Source of the DNA: Nitrospirillum iridis
GTDB lineage: Bacteria; Pseudomonadota; Alphaproteobacteria; Azospirillales; Azospirillaceae
Assembly: GCF_014205765.1 (NCBI RefSeq)
Contig: NZ_JACIIZ010000006.1
Coordinates: 345,081-409,080 of the forward strand
DNA length: 64,000 nucleotides
Direction of reading: 5' to 3'
Shown one piece after another: positions 38,707 through 46,219 of the stretch. The notes beneath the pieces were generated by a model. It made no database searches and had not been told where the DNA came from. It saw nothing but the letters and a program-made list of their open reading frames with translations. The position numbers and the translations under genes are program-made. The stretch's first letter is position 1, and each line of letters begins with the position of its first letter.

Positions 38707-38722
38707 GGCAAGAAGCATGCCA
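38707..38722 (-). promoter_or_regulatory. Sigma-54 (-24/-12) promoter upstream of hupS
   Basis: On the minus strand the sequence is TGGCATGCTTCTTGCC, which matches TGGCAC-N5-TTGC with the correct GG-to-GC spacing; the only change is T for C at the sixth base. Transcription would start near 38697, giving a leader of about 50 bases to the hupS ATG. It fits activation by HupR. Confidence 0.75.
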
Positions 38723-38794
38723 GGTGAAAGATCGAGGAAACGGAGGGGTTTAGCCGTATCCCCGCCCCACAGAGGGTGGAAAGCGACCTTCCGC

Positions 38795-38813
38795 TTGCAA
38801 GGTAAGTTCGCAA
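38795..38813. promoter_or_regulatory. Candidate upstream activator site for HupR
   Basis: TTGC-N11-GCAA inverted repeat centred about 105 bp upstream of the predicted hupS transcription start, a usual distance for NtrC-type enhancers. The match to the TTG-N5-CAA HupR site of Rhodobacter is only partial. Confidence 0.3.
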
Positions 38814-38830
38814 CCGGAGCGATGCCCGCG

Positions 38831-39991
38831 TCAGACCGTTTCCGTCGCCAGCCCCGCGGCGACGTCCCGCAGGCCGTCGAGGAATTCAGCCTGGACGCGG
38901 GTCGGTCGCCAGGATGCCCGGGTGGTGATGCCGATGGTCCGACCCAGGCCCCTGGGGCGGGCGATCACCGCCAGCCATCCGGCCTCCGTTTCCGCCATGA
39001 TCTGATCCGGCGACAGCAATGTCAGGAAATCACCGTCCATCAGCAGATTGCGGATGATCATCACGGATCCGGCCTCGACCGGCGTGGCTGGCAGGGGAAG
39101 GCCGGCGGCGCCGAACATCCGTTCCCACGCCCCTCTCAACGGCGTGCCCGGGGCGGAGATGATCCAGGGATAGGCCGCCAGATCGGCGGGATGCGGATCA
39201 ATCCCCGCCAGGGGGTGGCCGGCGCGGCCGATGACGGCCGGCTCATCATGGAACAAGGGTGCCTGAACCAGGTCAGGCTCCAGCAACGGTTCGCGCAAGG
39301 CGCCAATCATCAGATCGATCGCACCATTCCGCAACGGTTCAACCAGCTCCGCCCGCGACCCTTCACCGATCGACACCCTGACCAGCGGATGCCGCCGCAG
39401 AAAGTGCGATACGGCCCGGGGCAGCACCCGCGCGCGCGACAAGGGCATCGCCCCGATGGCGATGCGGCGCGTTTCATGCCCCGTGAGGGCCTCCACCTCC
39501 GAAAGGCCCGCCTCAAGCTCGACCTTGGCGAGGCGGAAGGCGCGGGCGAGTTGCTCGCCGTATTTGGTCAGGGCCACGACCCTGCCACGGCGTTCGACCA
39601 ACGGCCGACGCAACAGGATCGCCAAATCGTTCACCGCGCGGTGCAAGGACGCCTCGGGCAAGCCGGTCAGGGCGCTGGCCTTGGCGTAACTGCCGCCGTC
39701 GGCCAGCGCCAAGACAGCATGAAGCCGCGACATGGTCACATGCGCGCTGCCGATATGGTCGAGGGCCGCCTGGATGCGCGGCACCAGCAGGTCGGCCGCG
39801 GCGGTGGCGACCATGCCATCCCGGCTGCGGTCGAAAAGCGGCGTGCCGATCACCTGCTCCAGCCGCGCCAGCGCCTGCGAGATCGCCGACTGCGTCAGGC
39901 TGACCGCGGCGGCGGCGGCGTGCGTCGTTCCCAGGTGCGCGATCTGCGCGACCGCGCGCAGGTGGCGCAGATTCAGGTTCCAGATGTCCAT
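38831..39991 (-). CDS. LysR-family regulator with two tandem HTH segments, probable gallate regulator
   Basis: 386 residues from ATG 39991, giving the N terminus MDIWNLNLRHLRAVAQIAHL. It is longer than usual LysR proteins (about 300) because a first wHTH (about 8-75, VSLTQSAISQALARLEQVIG...LFDRS) is followed by a second (about 82-150, ASALTGLPEASLHRAVNDLA... PLVERR). The substrate-binding domain (about 170-380) then follows. It is divergent from the gallate dioxygenase gene across 289 bp, the classic arrangement for a LysR activator of a catabolic gene. The effector, perhaps gallate or a ring-cleavage product, is inferred only. Confidence 0.85.
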   Translation of the reverse strand: MDIWNLNLRHLRAVAQIAHLGTTHAAAAAVSLTQSAISQALARLEQVIGTPLFDRSRDGMVATAAADLLVPRIQAALDHIGSAHVTMSRLHAVLALADGGSYAKASALTGLPEASLHRAVNDLAILLRRPLVERRGRVVALTKYGEQLARAFRLAKVELEAGLSEVEALTGHETRRIAIGAMPLSRARVLPRAVSHFLRRHPLVRVSIGEGSRAELVEPLRNGAIDLMIGALREPLLEPDLVQAPLFHDEPAVIGRAGHPLAGIDPHPADLAAYPWIISAPGTPLRGAWERMFGAAGLPLPATPVEAGSVMIIRNLLMDGDFLTLLSPDQIMAETEAGWLAVIARPRGLGRTIGITTRASWRPTRVQAEFLDGLRDVAAGLATETV

Positions 39992-40280
39992 GGGGGAATT
40001 CTTATCAGAATCTAATCGGGATGCCACGGTACCTTGCGTGCCCATCCGGCGCTCGGCCGCCGTTCGATCCAGCACAGATTCCATATTCCGGCCAATCAGA
40101 CACCGACGGCTCCGGCACCACCGCCAGCGAGTATGACAGGGAGGGAGGTCACGGGATTTTATCAACCCGCCGGGAAATTAATCACCCGTAGGGCGTGGTT
40201 GCCGCCAGGATGGGTCCCGCGCCGCGATGCGGTCGGCGGCCCCCGCCCATCCCGGCTTTCACCCAAGAGCGGACATGTAA
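39992..40280. promoter_or_regulatory. Divergent control region between the LysR-type gene and the gallate dioxygenase gene
   Basis: 289 non-coding bases. CTTATCAG at 40001-40008 and the near-palindrome GGGATTTTATCAACCC at 40153-40168 both contain GATAA cores. A related GATAAGATTTT occurs at 45319-45329 upstream of the ligK operon. These are candidate regulator sites; no clear -35/-10 pair stands out. Confidence 0.4.
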
Positions 40281-41543
40281 ATGGCGCGTATCATCGGTGC
40301 GATCGGTACCTCCCATACCCCGACCATCGGCTATGCCTTGGACACGGGCAAACAGCGGGACCCCGCCTGGGCTCCGATCTTCGCCGCCTATGAGCCGTTG
40401 AAGGCATGGCTGGCGGAGAAGAAGCCGGACGTCGTGTTCGTGATCTACAACGACCACGTCACCTCCTTCTTCTTCGACCATTATTCCGCGTTCGCCCTGG
40501 GCATCGGCGCCTCTCACGCCTGCGCCGATGAAGGGGGGGCGCCACGACCGTTGCCGGACATCGCCGGCTGCCCGGAACTGGCGGCCCACATTGGCGAGCA
40601 CTTGATGGCCGCCGAGTTCGACATGTCGTTTTTCCAGCGAAAGCCGCTGGACCATGGCTGCTTCTCGCCACTCAGCCTGCTGTACGACACCAAGGACGGC
40701 TGGCCGGTCAAGCTGGTCCCCCTGGCGGTGGGGGTGTTGCAGAACCCCGTGCCCAGCGCGCGCCGCTGTTGGAAGCTGGGACAGGCCCTGCGGACCGCCA
40801 TCGAAAGCTATCCGGAGGATCTGTCGGTGGCCCTCATCGCCACCGGCGGGCTGTCGCACCAGGTGCATGGGCGGCGAGCGGGCTTCAATGACCCGGTCTG
40901 GGACCGGCAGTTCGTGGATCTGCTGCTGGATGATCCGGAGACCTTGGTCCGTATGAGCCAGGCCGAGTTGGCGATGCGTGGCGGCTGGGAGGCGTCCGAG
41001 GTCGTGATGTGGCTGATCATGCGCGGCGCCCTGGCGGCGCGCCCGGATGTCCTGGCCCGGAATTATTATCTGCCATCCATGACCGGCATCCAGACCTTGC
41101 TGCTGGAAAACCGCGCCGGCCTGGCCGACCTGAAGCCGGCGTCCGACCTGGACCCGTCCACGCTGGCGCCGCCATCGTCGCGGCCATTCACCTTGGGCCT
41201 CAGCGTCCAGCGCTACGCCCTCAACCGCTTCCTGAACCGGATGATTGAGCCGGCGCACCGCGCGGCCTTCCGCGAGGACGAGGAAAAGGCCCTCGCCACC
41301 TCCGACCTTTCACCGGAAGAGCGGGACCTGATCCGTCGCCGTGACTGGAGCGGCCTGATCGCCCACGGGGCCATTTTCTTCGGGCTGGAAAAATTGGCCG
41401 CCGTGTTGGGGCTGCCGAACGCCGTGGTCTATGCCCACATGCGCGGCGAAACGCTGGAGCGGTTCCAGGCCAGCCGCAATGCCCCCGGCGCCCTCTATTC
41501 CGTCGGCGGCCGGCACGACCTCGATCCGGACGCCGGCCGCTAG
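40281..41543 (+). CDS. galA: Gallate dioxygenase (DesB/GalA type)
   Basis: 420-residue extradiol dioxygenase opening gallate to 4-oxalomesaconate. It is a single-chain fusion of a LigB-like catalytic domain (about 1-280) and a LigA-like small domain (about 300-410), the size of DesB and GalA. Iron ligands are His12 (GTSHTPT), His59 (YNDHV) and a Glu in the GGWEASEVVMW region, with the catalytic base in GGLSHQVHG. It converges with ligJ and is not co-transcribed with the other pathway genes. The ribosome-binding site is weak. Protocatechuate 4,5-dioxygenase activity is less likely because that enzyme is usually two-chain. Confidence 0.88.
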   Translation: MARIIGAIGTSHTPTIGYALDTGKQRDPAWAPIFAAYEPLKAWLAEKKPDVVFVIYNDHVTSFFFDHYSAFALGIGASHACADEGGAPRPLPDIAGCPELAAHIGEHLMAAEFDMSFFQRKPLDHGCFSPLSLLYDTKDGWPVKLVPLAVGVLQNPVPSARRCWKLGQALRTAIESYPEDLSVALIATGGLSHQVHGRRAGFNDPVWDRQFVDLLLDDPETLVRMSQAELAMRGGWEASEVVMWLIMRGALAARPDVLARNYYLPSMTGIQTLLLENRAGLADLKPASDLDPSTLAPPSSRPFTLGLSVQRYALNRFLNRMIEPAHRAAFREDEEKALATSDLSPEERDLIRRRDWSGLIAHGAIFFGLEKLAAVLGLPNAVVYAHMRGETLERFQASRNAPGALYSVGGRHDLDPDAGR

Positions 41544-41597
41544 AGGCGGCCGGCCGCGAAATCACTTCGCCGCTGATGGAAGCCCGGTGGACCCTCG

Positions 41598-42635
41598 TCA
41601 CCTACCCTGCGCGCGCAGGGCGTGATCCAGGCGGGGGAACACCCGTCGGGCGTTGCCCTCATAGACCGCATGGCGGTCCTCAGGCGACAGGCCCAGCGCA
41701 TCGACATAGCGCTTGGTATCGTCGAAATAGTGCCCCGTTTCCGGATCGACACCCCGTACCGCCCCCACCATTTCCGACCCGAACAGGATGTTCTTGAGGT
41801 CGATGACCTGGAACAGCAGGTCGATGCCGGGCTGGTGATAGACACAGGTATCGAAATAGACGTTCCGCATGACATGCTCCGCCAGGGCCGGTCGCTTCAG
41901 CATGTCGGCCAGACCGCGGTAGCGCCCCCAGTGATAGGGCACCGCGCCGCCGCCGTGCGGGATGATCAGGCGCAGATCGGGGAAATCACGGAACAGGTCA
42001 CCTTCGATGAACTGCATGAACGCCGTGGTGTCGGCACTGATGTAGTAGGCGCCGGTGGCGTGGAAGGCGGGGTTGCACGACCCCGACACATGGATCATGG
42101 CCGGCACGTCCAACTCCACCATCTTCTCGAAGAAGGGATACCAGTACCGGTCATAAAGCGGCGGCGCGCTGAAATGCCCGCCCGAAGGATCGGGGTTCAG
42201 GTTGCAGCCGACGAAGCCCATGGCCACGCAACGCTCCAGCTCCGCGATGGATGCGTTCAGGTCCATGCCCGGCGACTGCGGCAACTGGCAGACGCCGATG
42301 AAATTTTCCGGATAGAGGTCCACCACCCGCTTGATCAGGTTGTTGCATTCCGCGGCCCAACGCCGCGACAGGGCGGCATCGCCCACATGGTGGCCCATGG
42401 CCGAGGCGCGCGGACTGAAGATGGTCATGTCGGCGCCCCGGTCCCGCAGCAGCTTCAGCTGGTTGCTCTCTATGGTCTCGCGGATCTCGTCATCGCTGAC
42501 CGCCACACCAGCCGGCGCCGGCAGGGTCGGATCCGCGAAGTGGGCCACCTGGGCGTCGCGGAAGGTGTTCAGCGCCTTGGGCGCCGTGGTGTAATGGCCG
42601 TGACAGTCGATGATCAGGGGATGTTCAAGGCTCAT
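41598..42635 (-). CDS. ligJ: 4-oxalomesaconate hydratase (LigJ-type amidohydrolase fold)
   Basis: 345 residues from ATG 42635, which overlaps the preceding stop (ATGA). N-terminal IDCHGHYTTAPKALNTF gives the metal-binding HxH, and later histidines (MIHVSGSCNP, IIPHGGGAVPYHWGR) and LFGSEMVGAVRGVDP complete an ACMSD/LigJ-type amidohydrolase. It hydrates the oxalomesaconate ring-cleavage product to 4-carboxy-4-hydroxy-2-oxoadipate. It is of the LigJ family, not the unrelated GalB family of Pseudomonas. Last gene of the four-gene operon. Confidence 0.88.
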   Translation of the reverse strand: MSLEHPLIIDCHGHYTTAPKALNTFRDAQVAHFADPTLPAPAGVAVSDDEIRETIESNQLKLLRDRGADMTIFSPRASAMGHHVGDAALSRRWAAECNNLIKRVVDLYPENFIGVCQLPQSPGMDLNASIAELERCVAMGFVGCNLNPDPSGGHFSAPPLYDRYWYPFFEKMVELDVPAMIHVSGSCNPAFHATGAYYISADTTAFMQFIEGDLFRDFPDLRLIIPHGGGAVPYHWGRYRGLADMLKRPALAEHVMRNVYFDTCVYHQPGIDLLFQVIDLKNILFGSEMVGAVRGVDPETGHYFDDTKRYVDALGLSPEDRHAVYEGNARRVFPRLDHALRAQGR

Positions 42636-43480
42636 GGCGTAAGCTCCTGCCGGACGGCGTCCAGCATCGTGGCGAGATCGGGACTGTCGGCGGCATCGCC
42701 GAACCGGGCGGCCCAGCGCTGGACCTGGGCGGTGGCGGCGGCCATGCCGGGAGCCAGGCCGCTGGCGGCCACGGTGGCGGCCGCCTCTTCCATCTCTTCC
42801 GCCCGGCGCACGCCGTGCCGCAGGGCGCGGGACATCATATAGCGGGCGTGCCCCGGCCAATCAGGATGGGGCAGCACGTTGCCCAGGCTGGCCAGGATGG
42901 TGTCCTCAACCCCGTAATGACGGGCGGCCAGGAAGGCCTCGATCACCAGGGCCTCCATGCCCTTGACCAACACGCTGCGGCACAGCTTGGTCGCGGCCGC
43001 CCGGCCCGGCACGGCGCTGTGGAAGCATGCCCCGCTGAAACCCAGGGCCTGCGCCACCGGCACGAACGCCTCGGCATGCGGTCCTCCCAGCAGCAGGGGG
43101 GACGCCATTCCTTTCGGATGGATGGGCGACATCACGGAGACCTCGACATAGCGCCCGCCGGCCCCATCCACAGCCTCCGCCGCCGCGATCTTCTGGGATG
43201 GCGAGGCGGAGTTGAGGTCCATGTACCAGGCGCCCACGGCCAGATGCGGCGCAACCGCCCGCGCCACGATGGCGGTCTGCGCCGCGGTGACCGCGGAAAT
43301 CACAAGGTCAGCGCCCGCCACCGCCGCGACCGCCGTGCGGCAGCCCTGGTCGGGCAAGGGCGCGGCGACGGCGTCGAACAGGCGATCATAGATGCGCAAG
43401 GCGCGACCATTGCCAAGCGGCCCGGCCAGGGCCTGCCCGACCTCGCCGAAGCCGATCAGGGCGACACGAACCGGGATCAT
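42632..43480 (-). CDS. NAD(P)-binding dehydrogenase-like protein with DUF1932 C-terminal domain
   Basis: 282 residues. N-terminal Rossmann domain with the beta-alpha-beta motif VALIGFGEVGQALAG; middle segment VSVMSPIHPKGMASPLLLGG; C-terminal DUF1932 helices with TKLCRSVLVKGMEALVIEAF, resembling 6-phosphogluconate or 3-hydroxyisobutyrate dehydrogenases. The lysine in KLCRSVLVKG is at the position of the catalytic Lys in that superfamily. It is coupled to galD and ligJ by ATGA overlaps. No step of the textbook gallate route needs it, so its substrate is unknown. Confidence 0.82.
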   Translation of the reverse strand: MIPVRVALIGFGEVGQALAGPLGNGRALRIYDRLFDAVAAPLPDQGCRTAVAAVAGADLVISAVTAAQTAIVARAVAPHLAVGAWYMDLNSASPSQKIAAAEAVDGAGGRYVEVSVMSPIHPKGMASPLLLGGPHAEAFVPVAQALGFSGACFHSAVPGRAAATKLCRSVLVKGMEALVIEAFLAARHYGVEDTILASLGNVLPHPDWPGHARYMMSRALRHGVRRAEEMEEAAATVAASGLAPGMAAATAQVQRWAARFGDAADSPDLATMLDAVRQELTP

Positions 43481-44541
43481 ACGAAGACCTCCCCCACCAT
43501 CAGCTTGCGCGCGGTCCGCAGCAAGGCGGAGCGAATGACGCGACCCTCAGTCCCTGTGGCCGCCACCTCCATCCGTACGGTGAAAAAGCCGGTGGGGTGC
43601 TCGATATCCAGGTCGACGATGCCAGGGTCGACGGGCGGAAACAGGCCAGCCGCCACCGTGCCCGGCAAGACCCCGGCGGTGGCGACGCTGACGGCGCCAA
43701 AAACGCCGATGGCCTCATGCACGCGGTGGGGAATGAAGGTGCGGGTGGCGATGGCGCCGCCCAGCCGCGGCGGGGCAATCAGGGTGATCTTGGGCACCGA
43801 CTTGGCGGCCACGTCGCCGAGGTTCATGAGGGGACCGGCAGCCAGCCGGATACGTTCCACCCGGGCGGTCAGTTCGCCATCGGCCTCCAGTTGGGCCGGT
43901 GTCTCATGACCGCTCTTTCCCAAATCCGCCGCGTTGACCACGATGACGGGCATGCCATTGTCGATCAGGGTGACGGGCACACCGTCGATGACATCCGTCG
44001 GCCGCCCAGTGGGCAGCAGGGCACCGCAGCTCGACCCCGCCATCTCCAGGAAATCGATGGGGATGCCGGCGGCCGTGCCCGGCACGCCGTCGATGCGCGT
44101 GTCACCCTCATAGCGCACCTTCCCACCCGGCGTGGGCACATGGGCCACGGCGCGGCTGCCGGTGTTGACCAGGAAGATGCGCACCGGCGTGACACCGTCC
44201 TGCGCCGGCATCAGGCCCCGCTCAATGGCATAAGGCCCGACGGCGGCCAGGATGTTGCCGCAGTTCTGCTGGTCGGTGACGATGGCCTTGTCCGGGAAGA
44301 CCTGAAGGAACAGGTAGTCCACATCGGCATCCGGCCGGGCGGAGCGCGAAACGACGGCGATCTTGGATGTCAGGGGATGGGCGCCCCCCATGCCGTCGAT
44401 CTGACGGGGATCGGGGGAACCCAGGGCGCGCAGCAGCAGGGTGTCGCGGGCGACGGTGTCCCAGGGCAGGTCGTCCTTCAGAAAGAACAAGGCCTTGGAC
44501 GTGCCGCCGCGATAGACGCTGCAGGGAATGGCGGTCTGCAT
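43477..44541 (-). CDS. galD: 4-oxalomesaconate tautomerase (PrpF/GalD family)
   Basis: 354 residues from ATG 44541, which gives the family start MQTAIPCSVYRGGTSKALFF. The DAP-epimerase-like fold has two halves, with QNCGNILAAVGPYAIERGL near residue 95 and conserved glycine-rich SSCGALLPTG near 170. It isomerises the keto form of oxalomesaconate to the enol before hydration. An N-terminal extension of the open frame overlaps ligK and is not coding. It lies four bases downstream of ligK. Confidence 0.92.
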   Translation of the reverse strand: MQTAIPCSVYRGGTSKALFFLKDDLPWDTVARDTLLLRALGSPDPRQIDGMGGAHPLTSKIAVVSRSARPDADVDYLFLQVFPDKAIVTDQQNCGNILAAVGPYAIERGLMPAQDGVTPVRIFLVNTGSRAVAHVPTPGGKVRYEGDTRIDGVPGTAAGIPIDFLEMAGSSCGALLPTGRPTDVIDGVPVTLIDNGMPVIVVNAADLGKSGHETPAQLEADGELTARVERIRLAAGPLMNLGDVAAKSVPKITLIAPPRLGGAIATRTFIPHRVHEAIGVFGAVSVATAGVLPGTVAAGLFPPVDPGIVDLDIEHPTGFFTVRMEVAATGTEGRVIRSALLRTARKLMVGEVFV

Positions 44542-44545
44542 GGGA

Positions 44546-45238
44546 CTACCAAGCCTCCGGCAACCGGTCGACGTAGCGCAGGCCCTTGGCAGCCAGCTTG
44601 TCCCGCATGCCATAGAGATCCAGGCCCAGTTCACCCTGCTGGAACCGTGCGCGGTTGGTGGCCTCTTTCGCTGCGCGGATCTCGGCCCTGGCCAGGATGT
44701 CCGCAACGGAATGCCGGGGCACCACCACCACCCCGTCATCATCCGCCACGATCACATCGCCCGGATTGACGCGGGCGCCGGCACAGACGACGGGCACGTT
44801 GATATTGCCCAGCGTTTCCTTGACCGTGCCCTGGGCCGACACGCATTTCGACCACACGGGGAATTGCATCGCCGTCAGGTCGGCGATGTCGCGGACACCG
44901 GCGTTGATCACCAACCCGCGCACGCCCCGCGCCGTCAACGCCGTCGCGAACAGGTCGCCGAAATAGCCGTCGTCGCAGGGGCTGGTGGGCGTCACCACCA
45001 GGATATCGCCCTCCCGGCAATGCTCGATGGCCACATGGATCATCCAATTGTCACCGGGCGCCACCTCACACGTCACCGCCGACCCGGCAACGCGCACCGG
45101 GCGGTAGATGGGCCGCATATACGACGCCATCAGACCGGTACGGCCTTGCGCCTCATGCACCGTGGCGACCCCGAAGCGGGCGAATTGATTAATGATCGCG
45201 AGGTCTGGACGATCAATGGCGGTGACGACGATACCCAT
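44546..45238 (-). CDS. ligK: 4-carboxy-4-hydroxy-2-oxoadipate aldolase (LigK/RraA family)
   Basis: 230 residues. It cleaves the final intermediate to pyruvate and oxaloacetate using a divalent metal. Motifs [47 protein letters not shown] and INAGVRDI (Arg-Asp metal/pyruvate site) are those of the class II HMG/CHA aldolases. ATG 45238 is preferred; a GTG three codons upstream is possible. First gene of the operon ligK-galD-DUF1932-ligJ. Confidence 0.92.
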   Translation of the reverse strand: MGIVVTAIDRPDLAIINQFARFGVATVHEAQGRTGLMASYMRPIYRPVRVAGSAVTCEVAPGDNWMIHVAIEHCREGDILVVTPTSPCDDGYFGDLFATALTARGVRGLVINAGVRDIADLTAMQFPVWSKCVSAQGTVKETLGNINVPVVCAGARVNPGDVIVADDDGVVVVPRHSVADILARAEIRAAKEATNRARFQQGELGLDLYGMRDKLAAKGLRYVDRLPEAW

Positions 45239-45618
45239 GGCTTGCACTCACATTGCGTGGACCGCCGGTATGCTATGGGTTCCGCCAGCACCATGGTTAT
45301 GAGAAGCTCTGCCTGATCGATAAGATTTTGCTAGGGTTCCAGCGGCTGGGAACAGAGCCTTTGCCCGCCCGACCGACCGGAACGCCCCTTGATTCGACAA
45401 AGGAAGCCATTGGCGCGAAAGCGCCTCGTCGGGGGTCGAGACTCTTCTCGCGCGAGGAATCGTTACCGGATGGCCGAGACGCCATCCGACAATTCCGCGG
45501 GTGGCGGCTCGGTGGCGGAGCCATCGAGCCCGGTCCGGCCAGGCCGGACGTGCCCGCGATACGTTTATCGAAATCGCGTCAAAAACCCCCGCTTTCTTAG
45601 CAATGGTATCCTTGACGA
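45239..45618. other. Intergenic region upstream of the ligK operon
   Basis: 380 bases without an intact gene. The part next to ligK must contain the ligK promoter, and a GATAAGATTTT element at 45319-45329 resembles sites beside the gallate dioxygenase gene. Short open frames on both strands show no recognisable protein. Confidence 0.5.
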
Positions 45619-45978
45619 CTACCGGGCTTCGCGGAGACGCAGGCCATCCGCGAGTAAAGCGACCATCCGTTCCACTTGTTTGGGATCACGGCTCCCGGAC
45701 AGCGACAAGCGGGCCACAGCACCGAGCAGATCATCCGCCGCGACATCGGAACGAACCTGCCCGGCGGCGATCCCTGACGCCAACAGGGATTGAAGCGCGG
45801 GCTGAAGCCGAAGCTCGAAATGTCCCGGCAGCGCTTCGTAAGCTGCGTCGCCGGAATGCAGGGCGCTGGCCAGCCCGCGCTTGGTTGCGAAGAATGCCGC
45901 AAAGCGTTGCATCCACTGCGACAAGGCCTCGAATGCGAACCGGCGCCGAAAGGGAGCCCCAAGCTTGATCGCGCTCAA
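45619..45978 (-). pseudogene. TetR-family regulator remnant (C-terminal part only)
   Basis: 119-residue open frame matching the ligand-binding half of TetR proteins (EALSQWMQRFAAFFATKRGL, then FELRLQPALQSLLASGIAAGQVRSDVAADDLLG, and QVERMVALLADGL). The N-terminal HTH is absent, and the upstream sequence is AT-rich and non-coding, so the gene is truncated. Wild-type function is unknown. It sits at the border between the gallate cluster and the amino-acid island. Confidence 0.65.
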
Positions 45979-46128
45979 TAGCCTGATAAATCAGCGAAAA
46001 GCCGGAGACTAAGCTGTGAATCGGCGCCAAGGTGGATCTAGACAAAAATCCAGGAACATATTGAAAAATCAATAAGAAAGCAGGTCCTTCGGCACCAATC
46101 CACACCGATTCATAAAATGGACATCTCA

Positions 46129-46199
46129 GGCAAAATTTCTCATCCGGCTGGATCTGCCCTGATATTTTCATGATTTGCCATATAAGAAAAAATTTTGCC
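46129..46199. promoter_or_regulatory. Inverted repeat GGCAAAATTT / AAATTTTGCC upstream of the POT gene
   Basis: Perfect 10-bp arms at 46129-46138 and 46190-46199, 51 bases apart, 21 bases before the transporter start codon. Both arms belong to the AT-rich motif family also found at 50749-50782, 56309-56360 and 60724-60736. Confidence 0.55.
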
Positions 46200-46219
46200 G
46201 TTCTGCCTAAACTGGAATA

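Noticed and set aside
41544..41597. GC-rich palindrome GCGGCCGGCCGC as a terminator between galA and ligJ
   Set aside because: It has almost no loop and no T-run; such palindromes are common by chance at this GC content.
45501..45968. Plus-strand frame with ARDTFIEIA as a TetR N terminus
   Set aside because: The match is weak and the strand is opposite to the TetR C-terminal remnant; not supported as a gene.
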